From: Phaeosaccion multiseriatum
Taxonomy: Eukaryota; Ochrophyta, other classes
Assembly (NCBI GenBank): GCA_965112735.1
Contig: OZ218965.1
Span: 310,001-374,000 of the forward strand
DNA length: 64,000 nucleotides
Reading direction: 5' to 3'
Part shown: positions 54,867-64,000 of the stretch, piece after piece
Numbering within the stretch: the first letter of the stretch is position 1
Layout of the letters: every line of letters begins with the position of its first letter
Made by a program: the position numbers and the translations under genes
The notes under the pieces: generated by a model
Database searches by the model: none
What the model was told of the DNA's origin: nothing
What the model saw: the letters and a program-made list of their open reading frames with translations, nothing else

Positions 54867-56716
54867 ATGCCGCAAGGAGAACAACGACTCGTCCTGTTGG
54901 CTTTGGCCTCAGTACTCTTGGTGGCACCAGCTCGCGGCTGGAATGTGAACTGTCCAGGTGGGATGGAGATTTGCTATGACCGCATCATCAGCGCCAGCAG
55001 CGGCAGCGGTGCCTATATGGGTCATTGTGCGTATTGGGGGCCAGTGGGGCCAGTTCACCCTACTGCTGGTAAGTGCCCACCGACAAGCAACGCGGCGGGG
55101 TTGGTGGTGCGTGTGCACTCTGGCTGTCCCACCGCTATGAAAGGACAGGTTAGGAGGAGCAGAAAGTATACGCCATGGTCAGCGCCTTACTGCTCCTCAC
55201 TTTTTCTGAACCTGCGGCCTCTCCTGTTGCTGCTGCTGTGCCTGCCTCGCCTAGCATCCATCCTTGCGCAAGAAGCCAGAGATGTAGTGGCCATTCTGGA
55301 CCAAGGCCTTGCGGAGTTTTGCAGGGGGCCCTCTGCAGAGTTGTGCGAGCTTGCCGTACCCGGCATACCTTTATACATCGGCGGGTTTACCCCTTCCCTG
55401 CCCGGTTGCAACGCCATCTCAGTCTGTAAGTGGGCCGCCTCTCTCCTCAGGCCAAGCAAGCAAACAAGCAAGTCCAACGTGCTATGGGGGAAGTGCCCAA
55501 GGCAATGTCTGTCACCTCTTGACTTTCAGCTTTGATTTGATTCCCCCGCCTGTGCACCTGTCCGTAAGGCGAGCGCCCCCCTCCCCACTTTCCCCCAGCC
55601 CAGGCGACCTTTCATTCCCCCTCCCTCGCCCTGCGTGGGCTGGCTTCTTCCTTGACTCACTGACTCATCATCCTATCGGCTGTGCTGCTTGTTTCCCCCT
55701 ATCTTGTCGTGATCCCTGAAGGCACCAGACCTGGCATCGTTGAGCACTTCGACGACTCGCATCTGGCAGCGATTGAGCAACTGGGAGCCGTGGTAGACCT
55801 AACCATCGACTGTGTCCCCGTTCCGACGGAGTGTTCTGTCTCGCCCACCCCGGCTGCCACCTGGGACCCCACCCCCGCCCCAACAGGACTGACGACACAG
55901 GTGTGTGCGTGCGTGCGCACGAGTGGTGGCTGAGTGTGGGTGGGAGGGTGGGTGGGGTGAATGCGGGTCTGCGAGCGCAATGTGGCTCTTTTTGTGGGAC
56001 TCTGTCTGCTCTCTGAGCGAGCGAGCCAAGGCAGGGGGACGTACGTACCCCCAAGCCCCGCCAGGAGGACAGCAGGCTGAGGACTGGGGGGAAGGCTCGG
56101 TCGGGCGGCTTGCAGTCTGCCCGTGTTGGTCTTGCCTCCACTGCTGCATCGCCCCCCTCCCGCTTCTAGCTAGCCAACACCTCTCACCCCCCCCCCACCT
56201 TCGTCGCCCCTGACCTCCCGCCACCCTGCTGCCCCCCTCCACTGCCCTCCTCTGTGCTTGCGTTGCCCTCCGCTGGTCCTCGGGCGCTCTGCTCCGCCGC
56301 AGCCTTCCCCCACCCCTGCACCCGTCGCCACCCCGCAGCCAACCAGCACTGACACGAGCTGCCGATGCAACTCATCCGTGGGAGAGCGATGCGAGGTCGA
56401 CGTATCCTGTGCAACAACCGGGGGGCTCGGCTGTGGTGCAGGTGGCGTAGCAACCTGTCGCTTTTGCGGATTCGGCGCGTACGTCAGCGTCGTTTGCAGA
56501 GGGACTGCTGCCACGACGACACCACCCACTCCTGCCCCCGGCACCCCCCAACCAAGCACGACTCCTCCGTCTGCTGTGCCCACCACTCCTCCTCCAGTCG
56601 ACTGTACGCGGCTAGGCTGGGCGGGCAGCTGTGGGGCCTTTACCGACGCCGCCACGTGCCAATGCTGGAGCACATCCTCCTTCAACTGCACTTGGTCCCG
56701 CGGCGCATGCAGCTAG
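54867..56716 (+). CDS. Secreted cysteine-rich protein with Thr/Pro linkers
   Basis: Exons 54867-55068, 55255-55425, 55722-55900 and 56303-56716 give 321 residues. A signal peptide (LVLLALASVLLVAPARG) is followed by an N-terminal part with several cysteines (NCPGGMEICYD). A helical segment comes next (AQEARDVVAILDQGLAEFC), then Thr/Pro-rich linkers (PTPAPVATPQPTSTDT; TTTPPTPAPGTPQP). These separate two compact Cys-rich modules: CRCNSSVGERCEV...CRFCGFG and CTRLGWAGSCGAFTDAATCQ with CW...C...C. The architecture suggests an extracellular, probably O-glycosylated, cell-wall or adhesive protein. No family is recognised. Intron 1 is 186 bp, a multiple of 3, with no stop, so retention would give a longer in-frame protein. 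Confidence 0.75.
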
Positions 56717-56867
56717 CGACTCAACTTTTAGAATAGGTTACGAGAGGAAGGAGAGGTAGACTGCTGGCTGGTCGCCGTGAAGAGGGAGCAGCAAGACAAG
56801 CCTTGGAAAGATTATACGATGTTCCCAAGCGTGGCTGGAGAAAAGGGCAGGGCCCAATCCTTGACTT

Positions 56868-57055
56868 GCAAGACCACCACCAAGACCAACAAGACCACCA
56901 CCAAGACCAACAAGACCACCACCAAGACCAACAAGACCACCACTAGCTAAGACCAACAATCGGCAACCACCACTGAGACCAACAAGACCACCACTAAGAC
57001 CAACAAGACCACCACTAAGACCAACAAGACCAACAAGACCACCACTGGCCAAGAC
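56868..57055. repeat. 21-bp tandem repeat AAGACCAACAAGACCACCACC
   Basis: About nine imperfect copies, with a central interruption at about 56940-56970. The unit is a multiple of 3, so a minus-strand frame reads LVGLSGG repeatedly; I found no splice or start context supporting a gene. Confidence 0.85.
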
Positions 57056-57269
57056 GTGGAAGGAAAGGCGGCCTTCCGCTGAGTCGTCAATCGAGAATGG
57101 GGGGAGAGATGTCATGAGAAGAGCCGAGGCCCGCGCATTTCCGTGTTTGAATTGTAAAATCCCCCCCGCGGAAGCTTTATTTGCTTAATTAAAAAATGAA
57201 GTCAACTTTTACCTGAAAGTCGGTCGACTCCCGCCCGTCTGGGGCCAAAAAGTGTGTATGTGTGCGTGC

Positions 57270-57302
<33 letters not shown>

Positions 57303-57314
57303 GCTGTTGGATCG

Positions 57315-57469
57315 TCGACCCTGGACAAGATTACGGTGTGCGCGGGGAAAAAAGGTCGGCTGGCGCCATAATCAGTAATCAGGCCGGCTGGCGCCAGCCA
57401 TAATCAGTAATCAGCCAGGTCGGCTGCGCCGGCCGTAATCAGTAATCAGGTAATCTTGTCCAGGGTCGA
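57315..57469. repeat. Perfect 20-bp inverted repeat enclosing three direct repeats
   Basis: TCGACCCTGGACAAGATTAC at 57315-57334 is the exact reverse complement of 57450-57469. Between them are three copies of a CGGCTGGCGCC...TAATCAGTAATCAG unit (about 57356-57448). Both arms are bordered outside by GGCTGT and TG-repeats, giving the look of a small foldback element. Confidence 0.85.
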
Positions 57470-58005
57470 TGGCTGTGTGTGTGTGTGCGCGTGTGCATAG
57501 CTTGTGTGTGCGCACTTGTGTGTGTGTGTGTATGTGTGTGGCTGTGTGTGTGTGTGACACCGTAAGCAGCCAAGGAGCAGCCATACTTTATTGAAATGCA
57601 CTGAACATGTGATCGTGTTCCAGATGTGCAACCGTACCTTGTCTTGGGAAGTACTGTGTGTAAAGATTCACGTTGCTCTCCACCTAGGATAGGAGTAGCC
57701 GCATGGACAAGGTAATAGCAACCCCAAAGCCAGCCTGGCAGCCAGGAAGGGGAACTTGCATAAGTCAGGGAAACCCAGGGGGGCCCCCTCCTCCTCCCTC
57801 CTCCCTCCCCAGCAGCTACAACCTCCGACTCAGCAATTAACGGCACCTTCACCCTGCACGAAGGATTTTTGGAGCACTATCAACCCGAAGAAGAAAAAGT
57901 TGGGAACACTGTGTACACGCCTCGCGGGGGCTGCGATCTTTTTTTCCTTTCGAAAGAGCTGTGTAATCAAAAGGAAACTTGAGCCGGGCCTCTAGCAGGA
58001 GACAC

Positions 58006-58572
58006 ATGTCTGCCTACGAGGCTGAGGGTAACCCCAACGCGGTGTACCAACATCCGCAGCAGCCGTATCCGCATCAGCAGCCGCTGCAGCAGCCGCTGCA
58101 GCAGACCCCGCCCAAGCGGGGCAACAGGGGCAACTACAGATGTAGCCGATGCGGGGAGCCCAAGAAGGGCCATGTGTGCACCAGAGACACTCCCGACCAG
58201 GATGCCAAGGAGCAGGAGCTCAAGCCTACCGGGGTGTGCGCGGCGGTGCAGGTGGAGCTTGACGAGACCATGACCGTGAGGCTGCTCAAGCAGTGGTGGG
58301 GGCAGGAGAGGCGGGACGAGAATGAAGCCAAGCATCGACTCAGCATGATGCAAAACCACACCGCGGGGCATCCCCCACTCCAGCACATGCAGCAGCAAGC
58401 GTACCAGGATTACCAGAACCCTACGCAGCAGCAACAACAGCCTCTGATGCAGCCGCCTCAACAGGCCTTACCAGAAGAGCCATCGGCACCGTCACCAGCA
58501 GTAGATCCTGTCCCCGCTCCGACAGGGGAGGTGGTGGAGGGGGAAGACGAGGGCACAAATGCCAAGATCTAA
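58006..58572 (+). CDS. Small zinc-finger protein (CxxC...GHxC type)
   Basis: A single exon of 188 residues. After a Pro/Gln-rich N-terminus comes GNYRCSRCGEPKKGHVC (about residues 44-60), a Cys-Cys-His-Cys cluster that should bind one zinc. A middle helix follows (ELDETMTVRLLKQWWGQERR), then a Gln/Pro-rich C-terminus ending GTNAKI. The ATG at 58006 is the only one near the 5' end. Such knuckles bind nucleic acid or protein; the role here is unknown. It sits alone between repeats and the minus-strand BBOF1-like gene, with converging 3' ends about 120 bp apart. Confidence 0.8.
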   Translation: MSAYEAEGNPNAVYQHPQQPYPHQQPLQQPLQQTPPKRGNRGNYRCSRCGEPKKGHVCTRDTPDQDAKEQELKPTGVCAAVQVELDETMTVRLLKQWWGQERRDENEAKHRLSMMQNHTAGHPPLQHMQQQAYQDYQNPTQQQQQPLMQPPQQALPEEPSAPSPAVDPVPAPTGEVVEGEDEGTNAKI

Positions 58573-58693
58573 GGACCACGCGTCATACGCGCGTGTGATG
58601 TACATACGAGTTTTCATCTAAGTTAGTCAGTTAGTTGGTAGAGAGGATGGAGGGGAGAGAGGTTGCGACATTAATAATTAATTACATGCCTCT

Positions 58694-59295
58694 TCACAAA
58701 AGTAGTTTGTGTGGATCGTCTGTCAGCCCTAGTGGGTTGTCTATCTTGCCCCCCCCTGCCCTGGCCTCCTCCTCCTCCTCCTCCTCCTCCTCCTCCTCCT
58801 CCCCTCCCCGGACGTTCAGGGGATGCTCTGGCATCGGCTCTACTGCGCCCTGCACGCTATTGATCTTGGCGAAGAGCAGGCGCAGGACGCGCTCTCTATC
58901 CTCCCAGGTGAGGTCTTTGATGTCCACTCTTGCGTCGGGCTGCGTGGGCAACTTGCTCTGGTGGCCGGTGTCCAGGTCTGCCATGTTGCGAATCTTGGGG
59001 AACTTGGCGAAGCTGTACCTGCGTGGCGGACAAACATCAACACGAACAAAATGTGAGAGATCGACAAGATAAGACCAAGCTCCGAATGTACGTCTCTCTC
59101 TCTCTCTCGCTCTCTCTCTCTCTCCCGCTATCTCTCTCTCTCTCTCTGTGTATATGTCCCTCTCTCTCGCTCTCTCTCTCTGCCCTTCTTCGGCCCCAGG
59201 CAGCCTGACTCCAGGCCGGCCATTCTTCACCTCTAGACTCCGTTGCGCTCCCCATCTCTTGGCCCGACTGGGGTCGACTCTCTCTCTCTCTTTCT

Positions 59296-59357
<62 letters not shown>

Positions 59358-60999
59358 TCTCTCTCTCCCTCTCTCTCTCTGTGTGTGTATGTGTCCCTCT
59401 TTCTCTCTCGCTCTCTCTCTTTCTGTCTCTCCGTCTCTCTCACTCCCCCCTCTCCTCGTCTCGCTCCCTCTCTTCCCGTCTCTCTCCCTCTCTCCAAGCA
59501 TCTCTCTCTCTCGTACTTGTTTGCGTCGCGTATCCTCGCATTGTATTCTGAAACGGCCTGTCTATGCCTCCTCTTCTTGTCCTCCAAGATGTGCGTCTTG
59601 ATCTCCTGCAGAGAGTCCAGGAAGAACATCTCCAGCTCGCTGCGCTGCTCTAGGATGTACGAGCTGAGCTTCCGGATGTGCCTGAGCTCCTTGTTCTTGA
59701 GCACAAGCAGCTGCCGCAGCCCCGCAGAGTCCAGCGTGGTCTCCTCGAGCTCACGCGACACACCCTTGCGCACCCGCTCCTGATCCTCCTTGCCCTTGAT
59801 GGCCTCTTCGGTGAGGGCCTTTTGTAGCTGCATCACCTGCCCGTGCAGCCGCTGGATCTGAGAAGTCATTCACAAGCGCACACGCAGCCGAAGAGGGAGG
59901 GAGGGAGGGAGGGGACGAGGAGGGGCATTCATACACACAGGAGGAGCTGCACCGCGTCGGAGAAGAGAAGTGTCCTCCTAGCCACTGCTGGCATAACAGT
60001 AGGTGGCATCGTACCTCTTTCGAGCGTGAGTGGGCCTGCCGGGCATACTCGCAGTCCTTCTCCTTGAGAATGCCCACCTCCCTCCGCAGCTGCTTCACCT
60101 CCTCCTCCAGCGAGCCCTTGTCCGCCTGCAGCTCCACCGTCATCTGCAGCTGGAAGCGCAGCTCCTCCCCCATGCTCTTGTTCTCCGCCACCACGCGCTT
60201 TGTCTCCCCCGACAGGCTGTTGTGTGCTTCCAGATTGGCCTGCCGCTTTATGTCCTCCGCCAGCGCCTCCATATCCTTCCTCTGCTGCACCTTCTCGGTC
60301 AGGAACTTGCGCTCCATATTGGACAGCTCTGCAGCGTGGTCCTCCTCCTGGCTACTGAGCTTGTCTTTCAGACCCTGTGGTGCGATCGATGGTCAAGGCA
60401 AAGCGCTGCTGGACATGACCATCTCTGTTCTCTTTGGTCTGTCTCTCTCTCCCACCCCCCCTCTCTCTCTCTCTCTCCTACACGGAGGAGCCACGCACCT
60501 TGAGCTGGATGGAGTGGGCCTCCTTTAGATCTCGAAACTGCTCAAGCGTCGCCAGATCCTCCTCTAGTAGCTTGATTTGGCCATTGAGGCGCTTCTCTGT
60601 GTCTTTACCCCAATCCTGCACCTCGGAAAGCTCCCGAGCACTCTTCTCCTGCAAGTGCTTGATCTGGGGAGGGTGGAGGGTGCTTCAGAATGAGTTCAAG
60701 AAGAGCCAGAAGATGATGTCTCCTTCGTTCACTGCACTGACCTGCACTCTGGAGTCGGTCTCCCTCTTCATCATCTCATCATTGAGCGTGCTGATATTGA
60801 CGTCCTTGGCCTCCATCTCCCTCTGAAAGTACGCCACAAACTCATGAGTGTCCTTCTCGGACTTGAGCACCTTGGTCTTGAGTACTTCATTTTCCTCTCG
60901 CAGCTCCTCTACCCGGAGCTGCAGGTGGGTCAGCTTCTCTTGGTCCAGCTGCCGCGTTAACTCGACAACCCCGGGATAAGCGCTCTGGATGTCGTTCAT
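58694..60999 (-). CDS. BBOF1/DUF4515-like coiled-coil protein (basal body/cilium)
   Basis: Exons 60999-60742, 60663-60499, 60374-60015, 59857-59517 and 59018-58694 give 482 residues, close to animal BBOF1 (~530). It is almost entirely coiled coil. Family-like blocks include EKDTHEFVAYFQREMEAKD (about residues 49-67), RHIRKLSSYILEQRSELEMF followed by FLDSLQEIK, and the C-terminal LTWEDRERVLRLLFAKIN, ending in a poly-Glu run. BBOF1 aligns basal bodies and ciliary axonemes, so this suggests the organism has flagella. The ATG at 60999 begins the conserved coil (MNDIQSAYPG); an ATG further 5' (61269) would add a hydrophobic leader and is less likely. The exon 4/5 junction splits a Lys codon (phase 2). 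Confidence 0.8.
59090..59500. repeat. (CT)n-rich tracts in an intron
   Basis: CTCT tracts at about 59093-59185 and 59280-59500 fill the intron 59516-59019 of the BBOF1-like gene (sense strand GA-rich). Confidence 0.9.
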
Positions 61000-61587
61000 C
61001 GTGGCCAGCGTACGCGCCCTCCTCTCCCTCCAAGCTACTACGGGAAGCACAAGAGAGAAAGGAGGAAGGAGAGACTGCCGTGTGGCCTGTCCATGAGAGA
61101 AAGGGAGAGAAAGGGGAGAGAAGAGACGATAGGCCGAGGGGAGTCGACTTTTTTGTAACGTCAAAGTCGAGCTGCTCCACTTAAAATATCGGTCTGTTGC
61201 CTGCCTCGACTGAAGAACACCAAAAGAAAAAAGAGTTGCGATAAAGAAGACGAACAAAAGCAAAGCCATCACAGGTGAGGACTCTCTACTCTGTCTCTGT
61301 CCCTTGCGAGGCTGGTTCCGGGCTTGTTCCCCGCCCCGCCCCCCGTCTCTTTGTACTTTCCCTCGCCTGACCGACTACTCCTCTTCTCCCCCTAGCACTG
61401 CTTTGCTTTTAGCAGTTCCTCTGGTCTTCCCTCCCTCGGCGGCCTTTCTCGTGCTTGCCCTCCTCTTCCTGGTGTTGCGCGGCCTCGCCTCACCGATTCG
61501 AAACCCTCCCCCCAACCGCCCTTCTCTCCTGCTGCCGCTGCTCCTCGTGCCCTCAGCAGAGCATCAGTAGCAGCAGCCGCTCCGTGT
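61000..61587. promoter_or_regulatory. Divergent region between BBOF1-like and proteasome genes
   Basis: About 590 bp between opposite-strand start codons, without strong repeats. It should hold both promoters and 5' UTRs. No specific elements are assigned. Confidence 0.5.
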
Positions 61588-62389
61588 ATGCAATTAAGGT
61601 CGCTGCTGGCCTTGCGAAAGTCCCACAGTCGCTCGATCGCGGGAGAAGTAGCAGCTCTAGCGGTAGCGGGTTGGCTCAGCGTGTTGTGCTGCTTGACCAT
61701 GCTGAGTTGTGGGCAAGGAGGCGGGGTGCCCTCGGCAGGAGCGGCAGGGGGGGCGAGCATGGCCGGCATGGATGCAGGCAACCAGAGGACTACGAGGCCC
61801 ATTGTTACAGGCACATCTGTTCTGGCGCTCAAGTACAAGTGAGTGAGTGGTGGTGTGAAACACTTGCTGCTGCTGCTGCTGCTGCTGACCCTGCTTGAAT
61901 CCCTCTCCTGTTGTATTTGCCGCAGAGACGGAGTCATGATGGCGTGCGATACGCTGGCCAGCTACGGTAGTCTGGCCAGATACAAGAACGTAAGTAAGCG
62001 CTTTAGTTTGCAGCCACACGGAGGTGCCTGCCCTTGCTTGTGCGCTGCGGAAAGGAAAGGCGGGCTAACTTCTCACTGTTTGTCGCTGGTTGGTCGGCTG
62101 GTCGATCGGTCGGTCCATCCCGTTCGTGATTCATTAGGTGGAGCGCATCAAGAGCCTGGCGGGCTGCACGCTGGTGGGGGCGGCGGGAGAGATGAGCGAC
62201 TTCCAGGCCATTATGGAAATCCTGGAGGAGGAGCACCAACAGGACCTCAACATGGTGCGTGGTGGGGAGTGAAGAAGCGGGTCAATGAAGTGGATGAAGC
62301 GGAGTCAGTCACCAGGGGCGGGACTCTTGCCTAACCCCAAGCCGCTCTCTGCTCTGCCCGTGTGTGTGTATATATGTGTGTGTGTGTGT

Positions 62390-62437
<48 letters not shown>

Positions 62438-63291
62438 TTGTGTGTGTGTGTGTGCGTGCGTGCGTGTGTGCAGGACGACGGCTTCACCCGCAGCGCCTGT
62501 GAGGTGCACTCCTTCCTCCGCGCCACCATGTACGCGCGCCGCAACAAGTTCAACCCGCTGTGGAACTACCTACTGGTGGGCGGCTTCAAAGACGGCCAGG
62601 CCTTCCTCGGCAGCGTGGACCACATTGGTGAGAGGGTAGGGGGGCCTCCTGCCTGATTGCCTGCTTGCCTTGCTGGCCTGCTTCCTGCTCGCCTGCTTTC
62701 CTGCTTGCCTGTTGGCCTGCTTCCTGCTTGCCTGCTTTCCTGCTTTCGTACCGTGTCGGCCTCTTGATCGTCGAGTGCCGCCCCCCTCGACTCGCTCCTG
62801 TGCCTTGCTGCCTTGTATGCGTAGGGACGGCGTACGAAGACAACTTTCTCGCAACGGGGTTCGGCGCACACCTCGCCATTCCCCTCATGCGCAAGAGATG
62901 GCATAAGGACATGGAGGAGGGAGAGGCTCGGGCGCTGCTGGAGGACTGCCTTCGAGTGCTGTTTTACAGGTCAGCGGGTGGGGGGTGAAGGCGGAGGGAG
63001 TGAGTGAGGCGGGGAAGGGGGCGGCTTTTTTTACTTTTGTCTTTGTTCTTGTTTGCTTGCTTGCTTGCTTGTTTGTTTGCTTGCCGCCACCGCCATTCAC
63101 TCTGGGCGCTCCTCGCTTGTGTGCGTCTCCTCTCCCCTTGCAGGGACTGCCGGGCGCTCAATCGAGTGCAGATCGCCAAGGCAACTGCAGAGGGTACGCT
63201 GGTGAGCGAGCCTTTCACCCTCACCACTTCGTGGAGCCTCGCGTCCTTCCAGAAGAGTAAAGCAGGCCAGGACACAGATGGCAGCTGGTAG
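61588..63291 (+). CDS. PSMB4: 20S proteasome subunit beta type-4 (N3 type)
   Basis: Exons 61588-61838, 61926-61989, 62138-62254, 62474-62627, 62825-62969 and 63144-63291, all in phase, give 292 residues. Conserved blocks of PSMB4/beta7 are RPIVTGTSVLALKYKDGV, CDTLASYGSLARYKNVERIK, GAAGEMSDFQAI, YARRNKFNPLWNYLLVGGF, GTAYEDNFLATGFGAHLA and YRDCRALNRVQIAKAT. It is a non-catalytic subunit (no N-terminal Thr after the propeptide) of the beta ring that degrades ubiquitinated proteins. The N-terminal ~65 residues form a propeptide-like extension, longer than in human (about 45). Later ATGs in exon 1 could also start translation. A (TG)n array fills the intron before 62474. Confidence 0.95.
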
Positions 63292-64000
63292 AGAGAGTAG
63301 ACAGGCAGGCAGGCAGGCAGGCAGACAGGCAGTCAGGCAGGTGTATGTGCAGTTGTGGAGTGGCCCGGTGGTCCCGGTCCTTTTCTCCAGTGCAAGTTGA
63401 GCTGACATTAACCAATATCGATCCCATTTATCAGTATCGATCCCATATTATCAACATCGATATATTATTATGGGCAGGGCTCTGCGCTTTTTTTGCGATG
63501 ATGCCAGAAGAGTGAAGAGTTTATCCCTGGGTTACAGCTCTGAAGGACGTAAGAGTATTCGAGGTTCTGATGGCTTTATTGCTTCTTTGTGCCTCCCTTG
63601 CCTATGGCTACTCTGGACGATGAGCAGCAAGTCATACGCACCTCTGGAAAGTGGAAAGAGGGGGGGGGGGGGGGGATATATTTATTGACTTTTCCCTTCC
63701 CTCTGGTGAGGATATACTGCTTGACTTAATAGGAGTCACCCACTGGTGAGCCAGAGGCCCTGCTCGCAGGAGCTGCAGACGTGGAGAGGACGGAGGGAGA
63801 TGTGACGGGGGTGGGGAGTGGACGATGGGCCGAGAGTGTCATTGACGTCATGAGCAAAGGGGGAGACGAAGACAGTCGGTCGGTGCCGGAGGCAATGAAG
63901 AGAGAAGAAGGAGAGACCAAGCAATCGGACGAAGGAGACAGAGGGCAAGAGGAGGACGACGACGTGACGTGGCACTAGTCTGTGGGTGCCAAGCTTCGAG
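63292..64000. other. 3' flank of the proteasome gene; possible exon at the edge
   Basis: AGGC repeats (63300-63342), three CGATCCCAT-type elements (63418-63450) and a G15 run (63660-63674) follow the proteasome gene. From 63736 to 63978 both strands are open: plus reads an acidic tail ending EEDDDVTWH, minus a Ser/Pro-rich one. I cannot decide whether either is a real exon. Confidence 0.4.

Larger units (their letters stand above)
56717..58005. other. Intergenic region with tandem and inverted repeats; no gene recognised
   Basis: Besides the two repeat features listed separately, it has TG-rich tracts at 57260-57302 and 57474-57560. The last 250 bp, before the zinc-finger gene, are non-repetitive and probably its promoter. 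Confidence 0.55.

Overview
This window is nuclear DNA from a eukaryote, very probably a unicellular alga with a secondary (red-lineage) plastid. The genes are split by many spliceosomal introns (GT-AG, one clear GC-AG). Two genes start with a signal peptide whose predicted cleavage site is followed by Phe, the signature of plastid import in heterokonts and relatives. One gene resembles a basal-body/ciliary coiled-coil protein, so the cell probably has flagella. A photosynthetic stramenopile is my best guess; a chromerid or another red-plastid lineage is possible. Introns and intergenic DNA are extremely rich in microsatellites, minisatellites and polypurine/polypyrimidine tracts, and most long open frames in those tracts are artefacts.

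Layout. 1-9 kb: a large minus-strand coiled-coil gene in ten exons (718-8812), then a copia retrotransposon scrap. 9.4-16.4 kb: a minus-strand gene with a frizzled-like cysteine-rich domain, and a plus-strand gene ending in two membrane helices. 16.4-24.6 kb: mostly repeats (a 26-bp minisatellite, a 63-bp triplicate, a small coiled-coil gene and a 4.1-kb TCACTGCACTCACTACAC-type satellite). 24.6-28.6 kb: a leucine-rich-repeat gene with one repeat per 72-nt exon, divergent from a plastid-targeted GDT1/PAM71-type transporter. 30-37 kb: a plastid-targeted membrane protein and a Gln/His-rich protein with eight 12-residue repeats. 37.7-40.3 kb: ER HSP70 (BiP). 40.5-51.1 kb: DNA ligase I and a class II (adenosylcobalamin-type) ribonucleotide reductase, head to head over about 200 bp. 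51.8-64 kb: a short membrin/Bos1-like SNARE, an AT-hook protein, a secreted Cys-rich protein, a small zinc-finger protein, a BBOF1-like protein and proteasome subunit beta-4.

Gene models were built by hand. I chose splice sites so that each junction keeps phase and restores a plausible protein, and for recognised families the conserved blocks run across the junctions. The DNA ligase and reductase sit together as DNA-synthesis genes. BiP and the SNARE serve the secretory pathway. The two plastid proteins have bipartite leaders.

The most unusual feature is three families of very short dispersed sequences (cores GTTGGTGATACAG, CCATCCACTGCCATC and GGCATATGGGCAG). They occur dozens of times in introns and spacers and also inside coding exons, in several reading frames, where they add small peptides to otherwise unrelated proteins.
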